64,000 nt of DNA from Prevotella sp. MGM1 (GTDB taxonomy: Bacteria > Bacteroidota > Bacteroidia > Bacteroidales > Bacteroidaceae): assembly GCF_002933775.1 (NCBI RefSeq), contig NZ_BEWV01000216.1:36044-100043 (forward strand), in the 5' to 3' direction. The stretch's first letter is position 1, and each line of letters opens with the position of its first letter. Below the pieces are notes generated by a model. That model made no database searches, was not told where the DNA came from, and saw nothing but the letters and a program-made list of their open reading frames with translations. Positions 1 to 9,483 of the stretch are shown here, one piece after another. The position numbers and the translations under genes are program-made.

Positions 1-864
1 CTGGTTGAATACCGGCACTGCGAAACGGTCAAGCATATGGCTGAAAAGAGACAAATTGGGAGTCTTCTTCAATACCTGCGCCATGTTTCCCGGGGGTGTT
101 ATCACATTCTGCACCTGATGTATATATCCGTTCTGGCAGGTAACATCCTGTGCGAGCACTCTTTCTCCGAATATGTAGGCATCACCTTCCTTGTAGTCTC
201 CTCCGGTAATAAGCGAAAAATCGTTATTAGAGCCGGCAGTTGTTATACTATTGTTGAGCATATACTCACGGGTGAAATGCACCAACATGGGCTTTGTCGC
301 GTCTGAGACCACGGCCACTCCTTTCTGAAATCTTGTCCAGTTAGGATTATTCTCTCCGTAAGCAGCCAAAACGGCAGGAAGTGTCTGGTATGAAGTAACG
401 GTATCGATAACACTTGTAGATGTGGCATGCTTCAACGCACGTCCCTGAACAACACCCGTGGAAGAGCTTGTATTGGATAACATACCGATGAGAAGCGCAT
501 TGTCAAGCATCGAAGAATACAGAAGCATTTTCTTCTGGGCTGCTGAAAGGTCTTCATATCTTTTCACGCCCGGCCATGTCTCACTGGCGAAAAAGCGGGC
601 AAAAGCCTCGTCGTTTGCCGGGAATACGGTCTTACTACCCGTACGACTCAACGTCTCGGTATATCCCAAATCATCGACCAAACGAAGATATGTTTTAAAA
701 GAACCGGTAAGTCCCTTGCCGGGATCCGGATTTTTCAACTCGCCGTATATACTCGAGCCAAGCCATCCCGGTAACGATTCTTCATCCACAAGTTCGTTCT
801 TGTCCACACAAGAAGACAATACTCCCATGCAGACAAAAGAAAAACAAAAGATGAGTTTTCTCAT
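1..864 (-). CDS. Fasciclin-domain lipoprotein, C-terminus beyond window
   Basis: The reading frame is open from an ATG at 864 to the window edge (288 codons), so the C-terminus is missing. The first 19 residues form a lipoprotein signal ending in VLSSC, with Cys19 as the likely lipidated residue. The following region has FAS1 (fasciclin) features: an ELKNP/LTGSFKTYLRLVDDLGY start, a TVFPANDEAFARFF block, and a later NGYIHQVQNVITPP segment that resembles the end of the first FAS1 unit. Bacteroidales fasciclin lipoproteins are surface or periplasmic adhesion-like proteins often encoded next to SusC/SusD-type genes, which would lie outside the window to the left. The function here is an inference from the family; the ligand is unknown. 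A -7 box (942-949) lies 78 bp upstream of the start. Confidence 0.8.
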   Translation of the reverse strand, partial: MRKLIFCFSFVCMGVLSSCVDKNELVDEESLPGWLGSSIYGELKNPDPGKGLTGSFKTYLRLVDDLGYTETLSRTGSKTVFPANDEAFARFFASETWPGVKRYEDLSAAQKKMLLYSSMLDNALLIGMLSNTSSSTGVVQGRALKHATSTSVIDTVTSYQTLPAVLAAYGENNPNWTRFQKGVAVVSDATKPMLVHFTREYMLNNSITTAGSNNDFSLITGGDYKEGDAYIFGERVLAQDVTCQNGYIHQVQNVITPPGNMAQVLKKTPNLSLFSHMLDRFAVPVFNQ

Positions 865-941
865 AAAGTTTTAATTAATAAGTTATTATTTTATTGCAGT
901 AGTTTCAAGACGGGCACAATGCCCCCTAATAGATTTAGCCA

Positions 942-949
942 CAAAGATA
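942..949 (-). promoter_or_regulatory. Putative -7 box of the fasciclin lipoprotein gene
   Basis: On the minus strand this reads TATCTTTG, matching the Bacteroidota -7 consensus TAnnTTTG. It sits about 78 bp upstream of the lipoprotein ATG. A clear -33 TTTG element at the usual distance is not obvious. Confidence 0.5.
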
Positions 950-1073
950 ATATAAAATAAATTCATAAACAATAATTTTTTGTAAAAAATCAAGTTTTAT
1001 TTTAAACCGGATAAACGTCTGTAATGATAAATAAACTATTGAACATACGCCACACCTCGCCGCAATATATAAA

Positions 1074-1107
1074 CAAAGTGGGAAAGACGTTAATCTTTCC
1101 CGCTTTG
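1074..1107 (-). terminator. Hairpin after the small lipoprotein gene
   Basis: Arms of 13 nt (1074-1086 and 1095-1107) pair with one G-T type mismatch around an 8-nt loop. On the minus strand the stem is followed by a T-rich stretch. It begins 14 bp past the stop codon of the gene ending at 1121, so it is a likely rho-independent terminator. Confidence 0.6.
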
Positions 1108-1120
1108 TAATAAAGTATGT

Positions 1121-1783
1121 TTATTCAAGATTTGCAAGATAGTCACCTTCTACAAACACTTCCCATTTATTGTTATACTTACCGTATCTAATAAGTGTTT
1201 TCTCGCCCAAAGTTGCAATACAGTAGCATTGGAAAGTTCTAGAAACCTTTTCAAAATAAGCATCGTCGCCATCATGGTCTCTCAAATCATTAAAAGTATA
1301 TTTCTCTTTACTTGCCCAAATGGCAATTTTATCACCAACATTCATAGTATAATGGTATCCTATACCGTTTTCATTATCATAACGATAAGCAACAGACGAC
1401 CTTAATCCTCGCTCATCAAAGTGAATCCTTGTTTTCCCATCACAGATAGCGTCATATTGGGAATAGTCCGACACTGTTATCAGATTTCTTTCATCGTCTT
1501 CATAAAAGGGGAACGGATTCCGGTCACCGAATGCACGTCCATCTGCTTCTGATATAATGAAGGTCTGAAACTTTTCGCCATAATTATCATATATATCGAA
1601 CTCCAAATAGTAGTCGTTTCCTGTTGCAGCTCTTGTCTTAGCCCCTTTTGCGGTAGATGAATTTGACGCCGCAAGTTTTTGGTTTTTCTCGGTGTCTGTG
1701 CCATACATCTCATCACCATTATCACAAGACACTGCCAATCCTCCAATCAAGAGGATAAAAATATAACTGAAAATGTTTTTCAT
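1121..1783 (-). CDS. Small lipoprotein of unknown function
   Basis: A 220-residue protein. I chose the ATG at 1783 rather than an upstream in-frame start at 1852 because it places a clean lipoprotein signal at the N-terminus: MKNIF, a hydrophobic core, then LAVSC with Cys20 as the lipidation site. The mature part begins with a low-complexity Ser/Thr/Lys/Ala linker (about residues 22-55). It continues as a compact soluble domain rich in aromatic and acidic residues that looks like a beta-sandwich, but I recognise no family. It lies 104 bp downstream of the large secreted protein on the same strand with no obvious terminator between them, so the two may be co-transcribed. Location is probably the periplasm or outer-membrane surface. 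Confidence 0.7.
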   Translation of the reverse strand: MKNIFSYIFILLIGGLAVSCDNGDEMYGTDTEKNQKLAASNSSTAKGAKTRAATGNDYYLEFDIYDNYGEKFQTFIISEADGRAFGDRNPFPFYEDDERNLITVSDYSQYDAICDGKTRIHFDERGLRSSVAYRYDNENGIGYHYTMNVGDKIAIWASKEKYTFNDLRDHDGDDAYFEKVSRTFQCYCIATLGEKTLIRYGKYNNKWEVFVEGDYLANLE

Positions 1784-1887
1784 TATCTCTGTTTTTTTAG
1801 TTGGTTTATAAAAAAGGCAGGGAAAAAGCATAATAGCCTCTCCCCCGCCCAAAACTCAATAGTAAGCTTATTTATTTTTTATCATAA

Positions 1888-4473
1888 TTATTTTACAACG
1901 TATTTCTTACCGTTCATGATATAGATACCCTTAGCAAGACCTTTGAGAGATGTTGCATTGGCACGTACCTTAACACCATTGAGGTTGTAGATATCGCCAC
2001 GGTTCATGTTTTCAGTGGCTGTTACATCAGAAATACCTGTCTCATAATCCTCGATAGAACCGAGATAGTAGAGATGTGAAGAACCGAAGTAAATCAGACC
2101 AAGCTGAACGGCATTCTCTTCTCTCATTGGCTTCTCCAAACCTACACGGATTACACCGGGAGTCTCCAACGCATTAATGTCGGCAATCTTAGTTATTATG
2201 GAGAACTTGGTTACATGACCCGGGAAAGCCATTGAGTTACCATCTCCTATTCCGGGAGTATACACCTCAATAGAATCGTTATTCATAAACAGGTATGTAT
2301 CAGAATGTACGCCTGTTGTATCAGTCCAGCTACTATTGTTTACAGCACACTCGGCAACATACATGTATACACCGTTTCTCGGAGCGTCAACATCCTGCCA
2401 AGCCCACTTGTAGTCTGTCGCTGTTCTTCCTCTGTTGAAGTATGCGCAATATCCGTCTGTAAAATCTCCATTTGATTCGAACTTCCAATTAGATTTTCCG
2501 GGAGTAGACGCTCCTCCGTCCTCTGTCCAACCCTCGGTATTCTTCTTTTGGAATGAGTTGTTTACCAAAACAACCTCTGCCGGTGTTTTAACAGAAGCAT
2601 TAGCCAAACCGTAAGCCAAGCGAGCCTCTATCAAAACAACATCCTGTCTTACCAGTTCTGCCGAGTCACGGCTTGTCTCTATCTGAGCTTTGTAATAATC
2701 CTCAGCTACTTTAATGGCAGCGCCGAACTCTTCCTTACCTTTCGAACGGTTTTCGTCTGCGAGTTCGTTTTTACACACTGCTATATCATTACCGAGCTGA
2801 ACATACTCTGTGTTAAGAGTATAAAGAGCACGGATAGCGTCACGCATATAGTTCATCTGCTTATCCAATGCGTCGATACATTCCTGTGTAAGATCCGTAT
2901 TTGCGGCATAAACAGCCTCAGACACAGCGATGGAGTCACGAAGAACAGTCTTGCCGAATACATACATATCCTTACCGGCGACAACGATTGCTGAGTCTGT
3001 CATCACTCTCAGAGCATTGCGTGAAGCGGCAAGTTTTCCTTTAAGGAAATAACCTTGCAGTTCCGCCTCAGACATACCCAACACACGGATCTCGACATTG
3101 TCAAAGTCTATACGGCCGCCACCGCTGTGACCTTCATAATTTGCTGTTTCGCATTGACCTATTGTCGGATATGTGAAACCGATTGTCTTAACACCGTCTT
3201 CATTAATATCAAAAACGTGCATATATACGTTGGCTCTTCCACACTCAACGTTCTCCATCGCGATGGTATCATTATTGATAAAATACTTCAAACCGTCAAC
3301 TGGAGAATGGAAGTCTATATGATAATAGTTGCTGCTGCTACCTTTTCCGTCCTGGAAATACTTGTTGGCCATACCGCGGACTATATAAAGATATTTGCCT
3401 GCGGGAAGATCCTGACCTTGCGAGAAAGCACTTGTATTCAAAGCATAGTTCGCACCTATTTCAGCAACGAGGTGATTGGTAGTCATGTTATATTTCGGCT
3501 CTGCGACACCCCATCTTTCATTACCAGTCGATGATGTCCAGCCCTTTGCTATACCTTTACCGGGATTGATTTTAGCCAGGTCATCGAAAGTGAAGTTCGT
3601 AAAATAAGACGACGCGTCTGCCGAGTTGGCGTTAAGGAATTCGGATACGGGGCCACCCTCACCGAATATACCATCCATGAAAGACTCTACGTCAGCCACA
3701 GTCATATCCCCCCCCACTAATCCTTTCAGGTCGGCAAGCGGCTCTTCGAGCAAATCACGCTCATTGGGGAAGTTTGCCTCGTCATTCTTATAAAACTCGA
3801 TCTGGCTTATCGCATCCTTGATTATACGGTCGTCACCTACCTGCTTGGCTTCATATATACCGAAGTCAGTATAAGAGTCGTTTACGACAAGGTTAAAGAA
3901 GAACACGTTCAGATACACGGCAGAATCAGCCCTGTAATCCATTGTTCTCTCGTACCAGTCGGCTGAACATGTTCCGAAGCTGAATATGCTTGCCTTGATT
4001 TTCGCTCTATCCTCGGTGCCTTTTGTCATAGGCCATGAACCATCGTCATTTACAAACACATTCTGATAGTTATTGTTACGGTCAAGCGAGACAGAGGAGA
4101 TACGCGGCGTAACAAAAGCCTTAGTTTTGTAAGTCACGATATAAGTGGTATTCTCCTGTACCGCGACAGACTGTCTGAAGTTTGTTGATGTGGCAAAACC
4201 GTCAGACTTCTGTATTCCGCCCGCAATGGCCGTCAGGCACGCCATACCGCCGGGTCCGTCGTTGCTTACCGCAAATGTATCGGCAGACAATGGCTCACCG
4301 CCCGCATTTGTCCAACCTTCCATGCCCTTGGAGAAATCTCCGTTTGTCAACAGGTTCTTACCGGTGATTTGGAATCGGCCATTGGGTGTGTACACATACT
4401 GACCCACCTCATAAGCAAACGATCCCACCGCACCAATAGCTGCGGCAAACATTAAAAGTAATCGTTTTTTCAT
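1888..4473 (-). CDS. Large secreted protein with binding-type modules and T9SS-like C-terminal domain
   Basis: An 861-residue secreted protein with a Sec signal peptide (MKKRLLLMFAAAIGAVGSFA). Two regions (about residues 40-210 and 640-790) begin with the N-x-F-x-x-G-x-x-GW pattern found in carbohydrate-binding-type beta-sandwich modules. Between them, about residues 475-635 are strongly alpha-helical with regularly spaced Ala and charged residues, resembling FIVAR-type helical modules. The last 49 residues (GDIYNLNGVKV ... GKKYVVK) match the Bacteroidales C-terminal sorting domain used by type IX secretion or related surface display. No glycosidase catalytic motif was recognised, so a binding or scaffold role in polysaccharide capture is inferred rather than shown. 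The -7 box TATATTTG is at 4541-4548. Confidence 0.72.
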   Translation of the reverse strand: MKKRLLLMFAAAIGAVGSFAYEVGQYVYTPNGRFQITGKNLLTNGDFSKGMEGWTNAGGEPLSADTFAVSNDGPGGMACLTAIAGGIQKSDGFATSTNFRQSVAVQENTTYIVTYKTKAFVTPRISSVSLDRNNNYQNVFVNDDGSWPMTKGTEDRAKIKASIFSFGTCSADWYERTMDYRADSAVYLNVFFFNLVVNDSYTDFGIYEAKQVGDDRIIKDAISQIEFYKNDEANFPNERDLLEEPLADLKGLVGGDMTVADVESFMDGIFGEGGPVSEFLNANSADASSYFTNFTFDDLAKINPGKGIAKGWTSSTGNERWGVAEPKYNMTTNHLVAEIGANYALNTSAFSQGQDLPAGKYLYIVRGMANKYFQDGKGSSSNYYHIDFHSPVDGLKYFINNDTIAMENVECGRANVYMHVFDINEDGVKTIGFTYPTIGQCETANYEGHSGGGRIDFDNVEIRVLGMSEAELQGYFLKGKLAASRNALRVMTDSAIVVAGKDMYVFGKTVLRDSIAVSEAVYAANTDLTQECIDALDKQMNYMRDAIRALYTLNTEYVQLGNDIAVCKNELADENRSKGKEEFGAAIKVAEDYYKAQIETSRDSAELVRQDVVLIEARLAYGLANASVKTPAEVVLVNNSFQKKNTEGWTEDGGASTPGKSNWKFESNGDFTDGYCAYFNRGRTATDYKWAWQDVDAPRNGVYMYVAECAVNNSSWTDTTGVHSDTYLFMNNDSIEVYTPGIGDGNSMAFPGHVTKFSIITKIADINALETPGVIRVGLEKPMREENAVQLGLIYFGSSHLYYLGSIEDYETGISDVTATENMNRGDIYNLNGVKVRANATSLKGLAKGIYIMNGKKYVVK

Positions 4474-4540
4474 TTTGTTTTGTTTAATATTTAAGTTAAT
4501 AGATAAATTGATAATAGTTGTAATGAATAATATTCGGTTG

Positions 4541-4548
4541 CAAATATA
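4541..4548 (-). promoter_or_regulatory. Putative -7 box of the large secreted protein gene
   Basis: Minus-strand TATATTTG followed by GC, a good Bacteroidota -7 box, about 68 bp upstream of the ATG at 4473. Confidence 0.5.
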
Positions 4549-4659
4549 TGATTTTTTATCCGTTTACACCACCGAATTTTGCTTTTTTAACTTTAAAATC
4601 ACACATCCGTCAATGGTCCTTGCCTATGGCATCAATGGGCACGCAATGTGATTTAAATA

Positions 4660-4717
4660 AAAAAGGTTATTGCCGGCAACCGCCTAACATTCAGTCTTAC
4701 TGACAATAACCTTTTTG
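4660..4717. terminator. Hairpin downstream of the PL11-repeat fusion gene
   Basis: Arms AAAAAGGTTATTG (from 4660) and CAATAACCTTTTTG (4704-4717) pair perfectly around a long loop of about 31 nt. On the minus strand the stem is followed by T residues. It begins about 30 bp beyond the stop at 4748 and probably ends that transcript. Confidence 0.6.
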
Positions 4718-4747
4718 TACTATATCATCCGTGACAATCCGGAGTTC

Positions 4748-7700
4748 CTATCTTATCACCACCTTGATTGCCCCTGTTGCCTTGTCTGACACCGCACGCA
4801 CTATATACGTGCCCGGTTCCAGTCCGAGTTTACGCGCTTCCGCAACCACATCGGCGGCTTTTGCCTCAAATTCGCCCACAAGCAGGCCGCCGGCAGTGTA
4901 CACACGGCAACGGACAGTGGCTGCGGAACCTATCGACAATATTCCGTCAGTACCTTTCACGCGCAACAACCCGCTTGGCTTGAACAGTTCCGCCGTATCC
5001 CATTCATAGCCTTCCGGCAGTGCCGGCAGGTTCAACGTGGGATTTCCCGCAAATGCGCCAGCCGTCCAAAGTATTACCTCATCGCCTGCGGCTGGTTGGT
5101 AGCTCTCGCTCACGCTGATATTCAGCGTTCCGTTCAGGGTCAGCGTTCCGTCTGATTTCAGGAACGAGCGTGACGAGGCCGAGTTTGTGGCATTCTTAAT
5201 ATTGAGATTTACCACCGAACCGGTATTTGCCGTCAGATTGCCCTCTGCGGCTATGAATCCCGACACATCGGCAGTGGTGGTCCGTCCGGGAGTGATTGTG
5301 CCGCCGCTGTTCACGTTCAGGGTACCCACCGTTCCCGAACCGTTTATGGTACCGCCGTTGTTCACGTTTATCGGGTTCTTGCCCACAAGCGATGCCGTCG
5401 AGTTATAGGTATTCAGATACAGATAACCTCCGTCCACATTTATCGTTCCTATGTTTTTCTGCATCGTCGTATTAGACAAAGTCCATGTACCAGTTCCGGC
5501 TTTTCTCACCGGAGACAGTATCGAGCCTTGGAACATTATGTCCTCACCCGTTCCTCCGATAATATAGATACCCGTTCCGCTCAGTGTTCCCTTGCCGGTG
5601 ATGTTTGCCACAGCCACGTTGTTGCCGTTATTCTTGAACTCGATGCCCTCATTCATCTGCAATGTGGCCTTGCCGAGTCCTTTCGAGTTGTTGAAGTCGA
5701 AAGACGGGTCGTACGATCCGCGCTTGCTGTAGCCCGGAACTATCGTTCCTTCGAAATTGCTCCAATCGCCCTTGAAGTAATTACGCACTCCGGCCGCATA
5801 TATATAGAATGTGCCCGCACCGGTGAGCGTACCGCTGTAATCGCACCTCGGGTCGGCATAGAGTGTTCCGGAATATCCTTCCGTTACCACGAAGTTGGTC
5901 CTGTTCTTTGTCCCGGGCAATCCCTCGCTGTTAGGATCGTAAAGTTTGCCGCCGTGGAACTCCACCGTGGCGGGAAGCTGTGTCACCCCGCCGCTCTCCG
6001 ATGCGTTCACCACTCCGCCTGTAATCAGAAGACGTGACACACCGTTGCCGTTGCCGAGATTGAGCGTTCCTCCTCCCGACTTGGTAAGAACGGCGTTGCT
6101 TGCCGCCGTCTTTATTCCCGAAGCCATTGTCAGGGATATGCCGGTCGGAATGTCGAGCGTCGCTCCACCCTCGCCCACGATGACGGTCTGCCCCGATGTC
6201 GAGTTCGCGCTGACACCGAGAGTGGCGTTTCCAGATATGGTTATGGTCTTGTCTATCATTCCCAACGAGCCGACATCCTGTCCTATCGCGTTGGCAAATG
6301 AGGCCACCGTAAGCTTTCCTCCGGCTATCACCGTGTTGCCCACACGGTTCAGATTATTTATATTCACCGTTCCGGCACCAGTCTTTGTCACCGTACCCTC
6401 ACCCACGATACTGTCGCCGGTGATAGTCAGCGCCTTCGTCTCGTTTGCGAAAACGACGCTCTTCGGAGCCACCGTACCCGACACGTTGACGGTAGCCGAC
6501 TGTGCGTTATCGTCGAAAATAACATTGTCTCCCGGAACGAACGAACGCTTGACGCCGGTTCCTTTCTCCTCAAAATTGGCCGTAACGTCCACATCCCATG
6601 TTCCGTCCACGCTTCCGATCCATGTGACGTCGCCGGCAACATAGTTCTCTATCACCACATACAGCTTTCCGTTCTCGAAAGCCAAAGTGGCTTTCTGGCT
6701 GTTGAGCCCTTCTATCCGCACGTCGGCGAGATTGCCCGCCACTTTCTCCACCTCACCGATGAGGTAGCGGCCGTTGGCCACATTTCCCTCTCCGGCGGCC
6801 GGATGCTTAACAAACCTGAATACGGGAGTCGAGTATGCCGGACCGTTGGTCCAGTTTTTCTTCTCTATCACCATCGTCCTGGCTTTCACCACGTCTGCCG
6901 TCACATCCTCGCCATACAGGTCGAAGAGTACCACCGAGCCGAAGTTAAGCCACAGCGAATCGGTCTCTATCGTTCCTTTCTTATTCTTTCCGCCGGGCAC
7001 GATGGTCGCATTGTAGTCTGCCTTGATGCCATTCATGAACTTTCCGCCGTCGGACACAAGCGTGGCGTGACGGTTGAGCCACACGCGGCTTGCCTGCATC
7101 GTACCGTCGAAAGCGAGCGTTCCCGCCCAAACGTTTGTCTCTCCCGTATATGTCTGTGTCACTTTCGGCAGCCGCAGCGTTCCGTCGCCCTGCTTCACAA
7201 GCCGCATTCCGCCCGTGAAAGCGCCGCCCGTAAGCGTGTGCGTGTACTCGGTTGTGGCGATCCTGTCGTTGTCGTCATTTCCCTGTACCCATGTAGGGGC
7301 GTTGTCGGTAAAGATATAAGGAGCGGCACCGTCGCTCACGGACACTGTCATGTCTCCCGTCTCGCACATCATTATATGCTTGTCTGCCTCACCGCCGCCT
7401 ATCACGGCCCCGTTTTTAATCTCGGTGCGTCCCGTCATGGTAAGCGGGGCGGGAGCCACCGTTATTCCCTCCAGCTCACCGAGGAAATAGCTTGTGTGGG
7501 GCGGCTGGTTGTAACCGCACATCTGCCACACCATCGCCTGACGGTACTGATGGTCGTGCCACAATGAGTAATTGCGCCACTTAGTCTCCACATCCGTGGT
7601 ATATATGCGTATGTTGTTAGACGCGGTACGCATTATCACCTCCTCGCGCCAGTCTCCGAATATGTCGCCCTGATAGCACGGCGTACCTTTCGTGTCGTTG

Positions 7701-9292
7701 TTTGTCATACTGCCGCCGAGCGTGGCAATCTTTCCGTGTCCCGGCTTGTATATGGCACCGGCAGTGTTCTTGCCGTTCTCATAGTTGAACGTCTCCGAGC
7801 ACAAATCTCCGTCCCAGTATATACGCATGTTCTGCGCTATGTCGGCTTTCGAGCCGCCAGGTATCGCCGCGTGTGTCACCGAACTTATCAGCGATCCGTC
7901 GCGTGACGATGTTCCCTGCGCGCCGGGATAGCTGTTGCTGAAATTGCCCATTATGGCACGTCCGTCGTCTTCCGTCGCCGAATAGCGATAGTAAATCTTA
8001 GATGTCGTGGCATCACGGAAATTGTTTCCAGGACGATCTTCGTTGCAGGCGAAAATCTCCTGTCCGTGTATGTACGGGTCGAAATCGCTGCAATGCTGCG
8101 CGTCGCCGTGTCCAAGGCCTGTGGTAGAGAGTCCCTTGCCGTTATCGTCGATAACCATCGAGCCGAATACGATCTCATCGCGTCCGTCCCAGTCCACATC
8201 AGCAATACCATAGTTGTGATAGCCCTGTCCGAACCACGGCGAGCCCGGCGTGTTGCAGTTCCAGCGCCAACGCTCGGTCAGTTCGTGCGTGGCCGGATTT
8301 ACGTCGAGCGCAATCATCTTATGGCGGGTATAAATACCGCGTGCGAGGAATATGCTCGCCTTGCGCCCGTCGAGCACCGGCGCTCCGAAGAAGTGCTTCG
8401 TCGAGCGGTGTCCGTAGCCGTCGCCCCAGGCCGCATTCAGATCATTCTCACCCGGTTCGAGACGCCTCAACGGATACTCCATCACCTGATACGGTTTTCC
8501 TGTAGCTCCGTTCAGATACAGCAGAAACTCGTCTCCGTCGTGCATGAAGAAGTTGACGCCGCCTCCTCCGCTTGCCGGACGGTAGTTCTTGCTCTTGTCT
8601 CCCACAACGTATGTAGTGCCGTCGGCCATGTGGATGGTGGTGCCGTCGGCGGCACGCAACACGGCCTCTGCCTTGCCGTCGCCGTCCCAGTCGTATGCCA
8701 CGATATTGTTCTCGTTGTTCTGGAAGTCGGCCATATTGGGTCCGAAGTCGAGCCACCACAGTTTTGTGCCGTCCAGCTTGTACACTTCCACTATCGCGTA
8801 CTCACCGTTATGCCCGTTCGGCTTGTATCCGTTCTGGATATCGTTCTGGTTGTCGAATTTGAGCAATATCTCCAACTGTCCGTCCCCGTCGACATCGGCC
8901 ACGCAGGCATCGTTTGGTATATATGTACTCGTGAGCGCCCCGTGATTCATCTTCACTTCGAGATAGTTGTTCTTCCACGGTGTCACGGGAGCGCACTGCC
9001 CCTGCGACTTGCCGCGCACGATGGCTTCCACCGTGTATTTGGCAGTGCTCGTCCCGCCGTTGTCACGATAGTTTGACACCGTCAGCGGAGTATCGTTCAG
9101 TTTCTTGCCGTCACGATATATGTTGTATGTGACATCATAGTATTCCTCTGCCGGAATACGCCAACTGCAATACACGCCGCCGATATATTTCACGGCCACA
9201 AGCCCACGGTCAATCACGTCCGTGGCACGCTGCGCCCATGCACCGACAAACGCCATGCCGAGCAAAAGTAAGAGAGATAGTTTTTTTCTCAT
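4748..9292 (-). CDS. PL11 rhamnogalacturonan lyase fused to autotransporter-type beta-strand repeats
   Basis: A 1514-residue secreted protein starting with a signal peptide (MRKKLSLLLLLGMAFVGAWA). Residues about 21-625 are a polysaccharide lyase family 11 domain: the RGLVAVK...GGVYCSWRIP start, a fibronectin-like N-terminal strand set, and calcium-binding DxDGDG-type loops near residues 134, 200 and 366 (DVDGDGQ, DWDGDGK, DVDWDGR) on the propeller blades. PL11 enzymes cleave rhamnogalacturonan I by beta-elimination. Residues about 650-1440 are unlike normal PL11: they contain repeated G-x-G-T-L/V...Y-T-G-x-T-x-V...G-G-x-L units typical of autotransporter-associated beta-strand repeats, which predict a long beta-helix. 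The last 70 or so residues resemble a C-terminal sorting domain (LGLEPGTYIVRAV ... IKVVIR). About twice the length of ordinary PL11 lyases. The lyase assignment is firm; the role of the repeat region is unknown. Confidence 0.85.
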   Translation of the reverse strand: MRKKLSLLLLLGMAFVGAWAQRATDVIDRGLVAVKYIGGVYCSWRIPAEEYYDVTYNIYRDGKKLNDTPLTVSNYRDNGGTSTAKYTVEAIVRGKSQGQCAPVTPWKNNYLEVKMNHGALTSTYIPNDACVADVDGDGQLEILLKFDNQNDIQNGYKPNGHNGEYAIVEVYKLDGTKLWWLDFGPNMADFQNNENNIVAYDWDGDGKAEAVLRAADGTTIHMADGTTYVVGDKSKNYRPASGGGGVNFFMHDGDEFLLYLNGATGKPYQVMEYPLRRLEPGENDLNAAWGDGYGHRSTKHFFGAPVLDGRKASIFLARGIYTRHKMIALDVNPATHELTERWRWNCNTPGSPWFGQGYHNYGIADVDWDGRDEIVFGSMVIDDNGKGLSTTGLGHGDAQHCSDFDPYIHGQEIFACNEDRPGNNFRDATTSKIYYRYSATEDDGRAIMGNFSNSYPGAQGTSSRDGSLISSVTHAAIPGGSKADIAQNMRIYWDGDLCSETFNYENGKNTAGAIYKPGHGKIATLGGSMTNNDTKGTPCYQGDIFGDWREEVIMRTASNNIRIYTTDVETKWRNYSLWHDHQYRQAMVWQMCGYNQPPHTSYFLGELEGITVAPAPLTMTGRTEIKNGAVIGGGEADKHIMMCETGDMTVSVSDGAAPYIFTDNAPTWVQGNDDNDRIATTEYTHTLTGGAFTGGMRLVKQGDGTLRLPKVTQTYTGETNVWAGTLAFDGTMQASRVWLNRHATLVSDGGKFMNGIKADYNATIVPGGKNKKGTIETDSLWLNFGSVVLFDLYGEDVTADVVKARTMVIEKKNWTNGPAYSTPVFRFVKHPAAGEGNVANGRYLIGEVEKVAGNLADVRIEGLNSQKATLAFENGKLYVVIENYVAGDVTWIGSVDGTWDVDVTANFEEKGTGVKRSFVPGDNVIFDDNAQSATVNVSGTVAPKSVVFANETKALTITGDSIVGEGTVTKTGAGTVNINNLNRVGNTVIAGGKLTVASFANAIGQDVGSLGMIDKTITISGNATLGVSANSTSGQTVIVGEGGATLDIPTGISLTMASGIKTAASNAVLTKSGGGTLNLGNGNGVSRLLITGGVVNASESGGVTQLPATVEFHGGKLYDPNSEGLPGTKNRTNFVVTEGYSGTLYADPRCDYSGTLTGAGTFYIYAAGVRNYFKGDWSNFEGTIVPGYSKRGSYDPSFDFNNSKGLGKATLQMNEGIEFKNNGNNVAVANITGKGTLSGTGIYIIGGTGEDIMFQGSILSPVRKAGTGTWTLSNTTMQKNIGTINVDGGYLYLNTYNSTASLVGKNPINVNNGGTINGSGTVGTLNVNSGGTITPGRTTTADVSGFIAAEGNLTANTGSVVNLNIKNATNSASSRSFLKSDGTLTLNGTLNISVSESYQPAAGDEVILWTAGAFAGNPTLNLPALPEGYEWDTAELFKPSGLLRVKGTDGILSIGSAATVRCRVYTAGGLLVGEFEAKAADVVAEARKLGLEPGTYIVRAVSDKATGAIKVVIR

Positions 9293-9410
9293 GTTATCGT
9301 TGGTTAGTTAATATTTTAATTGTCAGGATATAAGGGATTATCGAGTGGCGGCAGGCACGTGTTTCCGTCAAGGTACCACGCCACAAGAACGGTGACACTT
9401 CATCGAGCCG

Positions 9411-9418
9411 CAAATGTA
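9411..9418 (-). promoter_or_regulatory. Putative -7 box of the PL11-repeat fusion gene
   Basis: Minus-strand TACATTTG followed by CGG, 119 bp upstream of the ATG at 9292. This implies an untranslated leader of roughly 110 nt. Confidence 0.45.
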
Positions 9419-9483
9419 AGCATTTTTTTCAATCTACGGTTGCTCCCTGTCATTTTTTAGTTTCAAAAAAACAAAAAACACAC

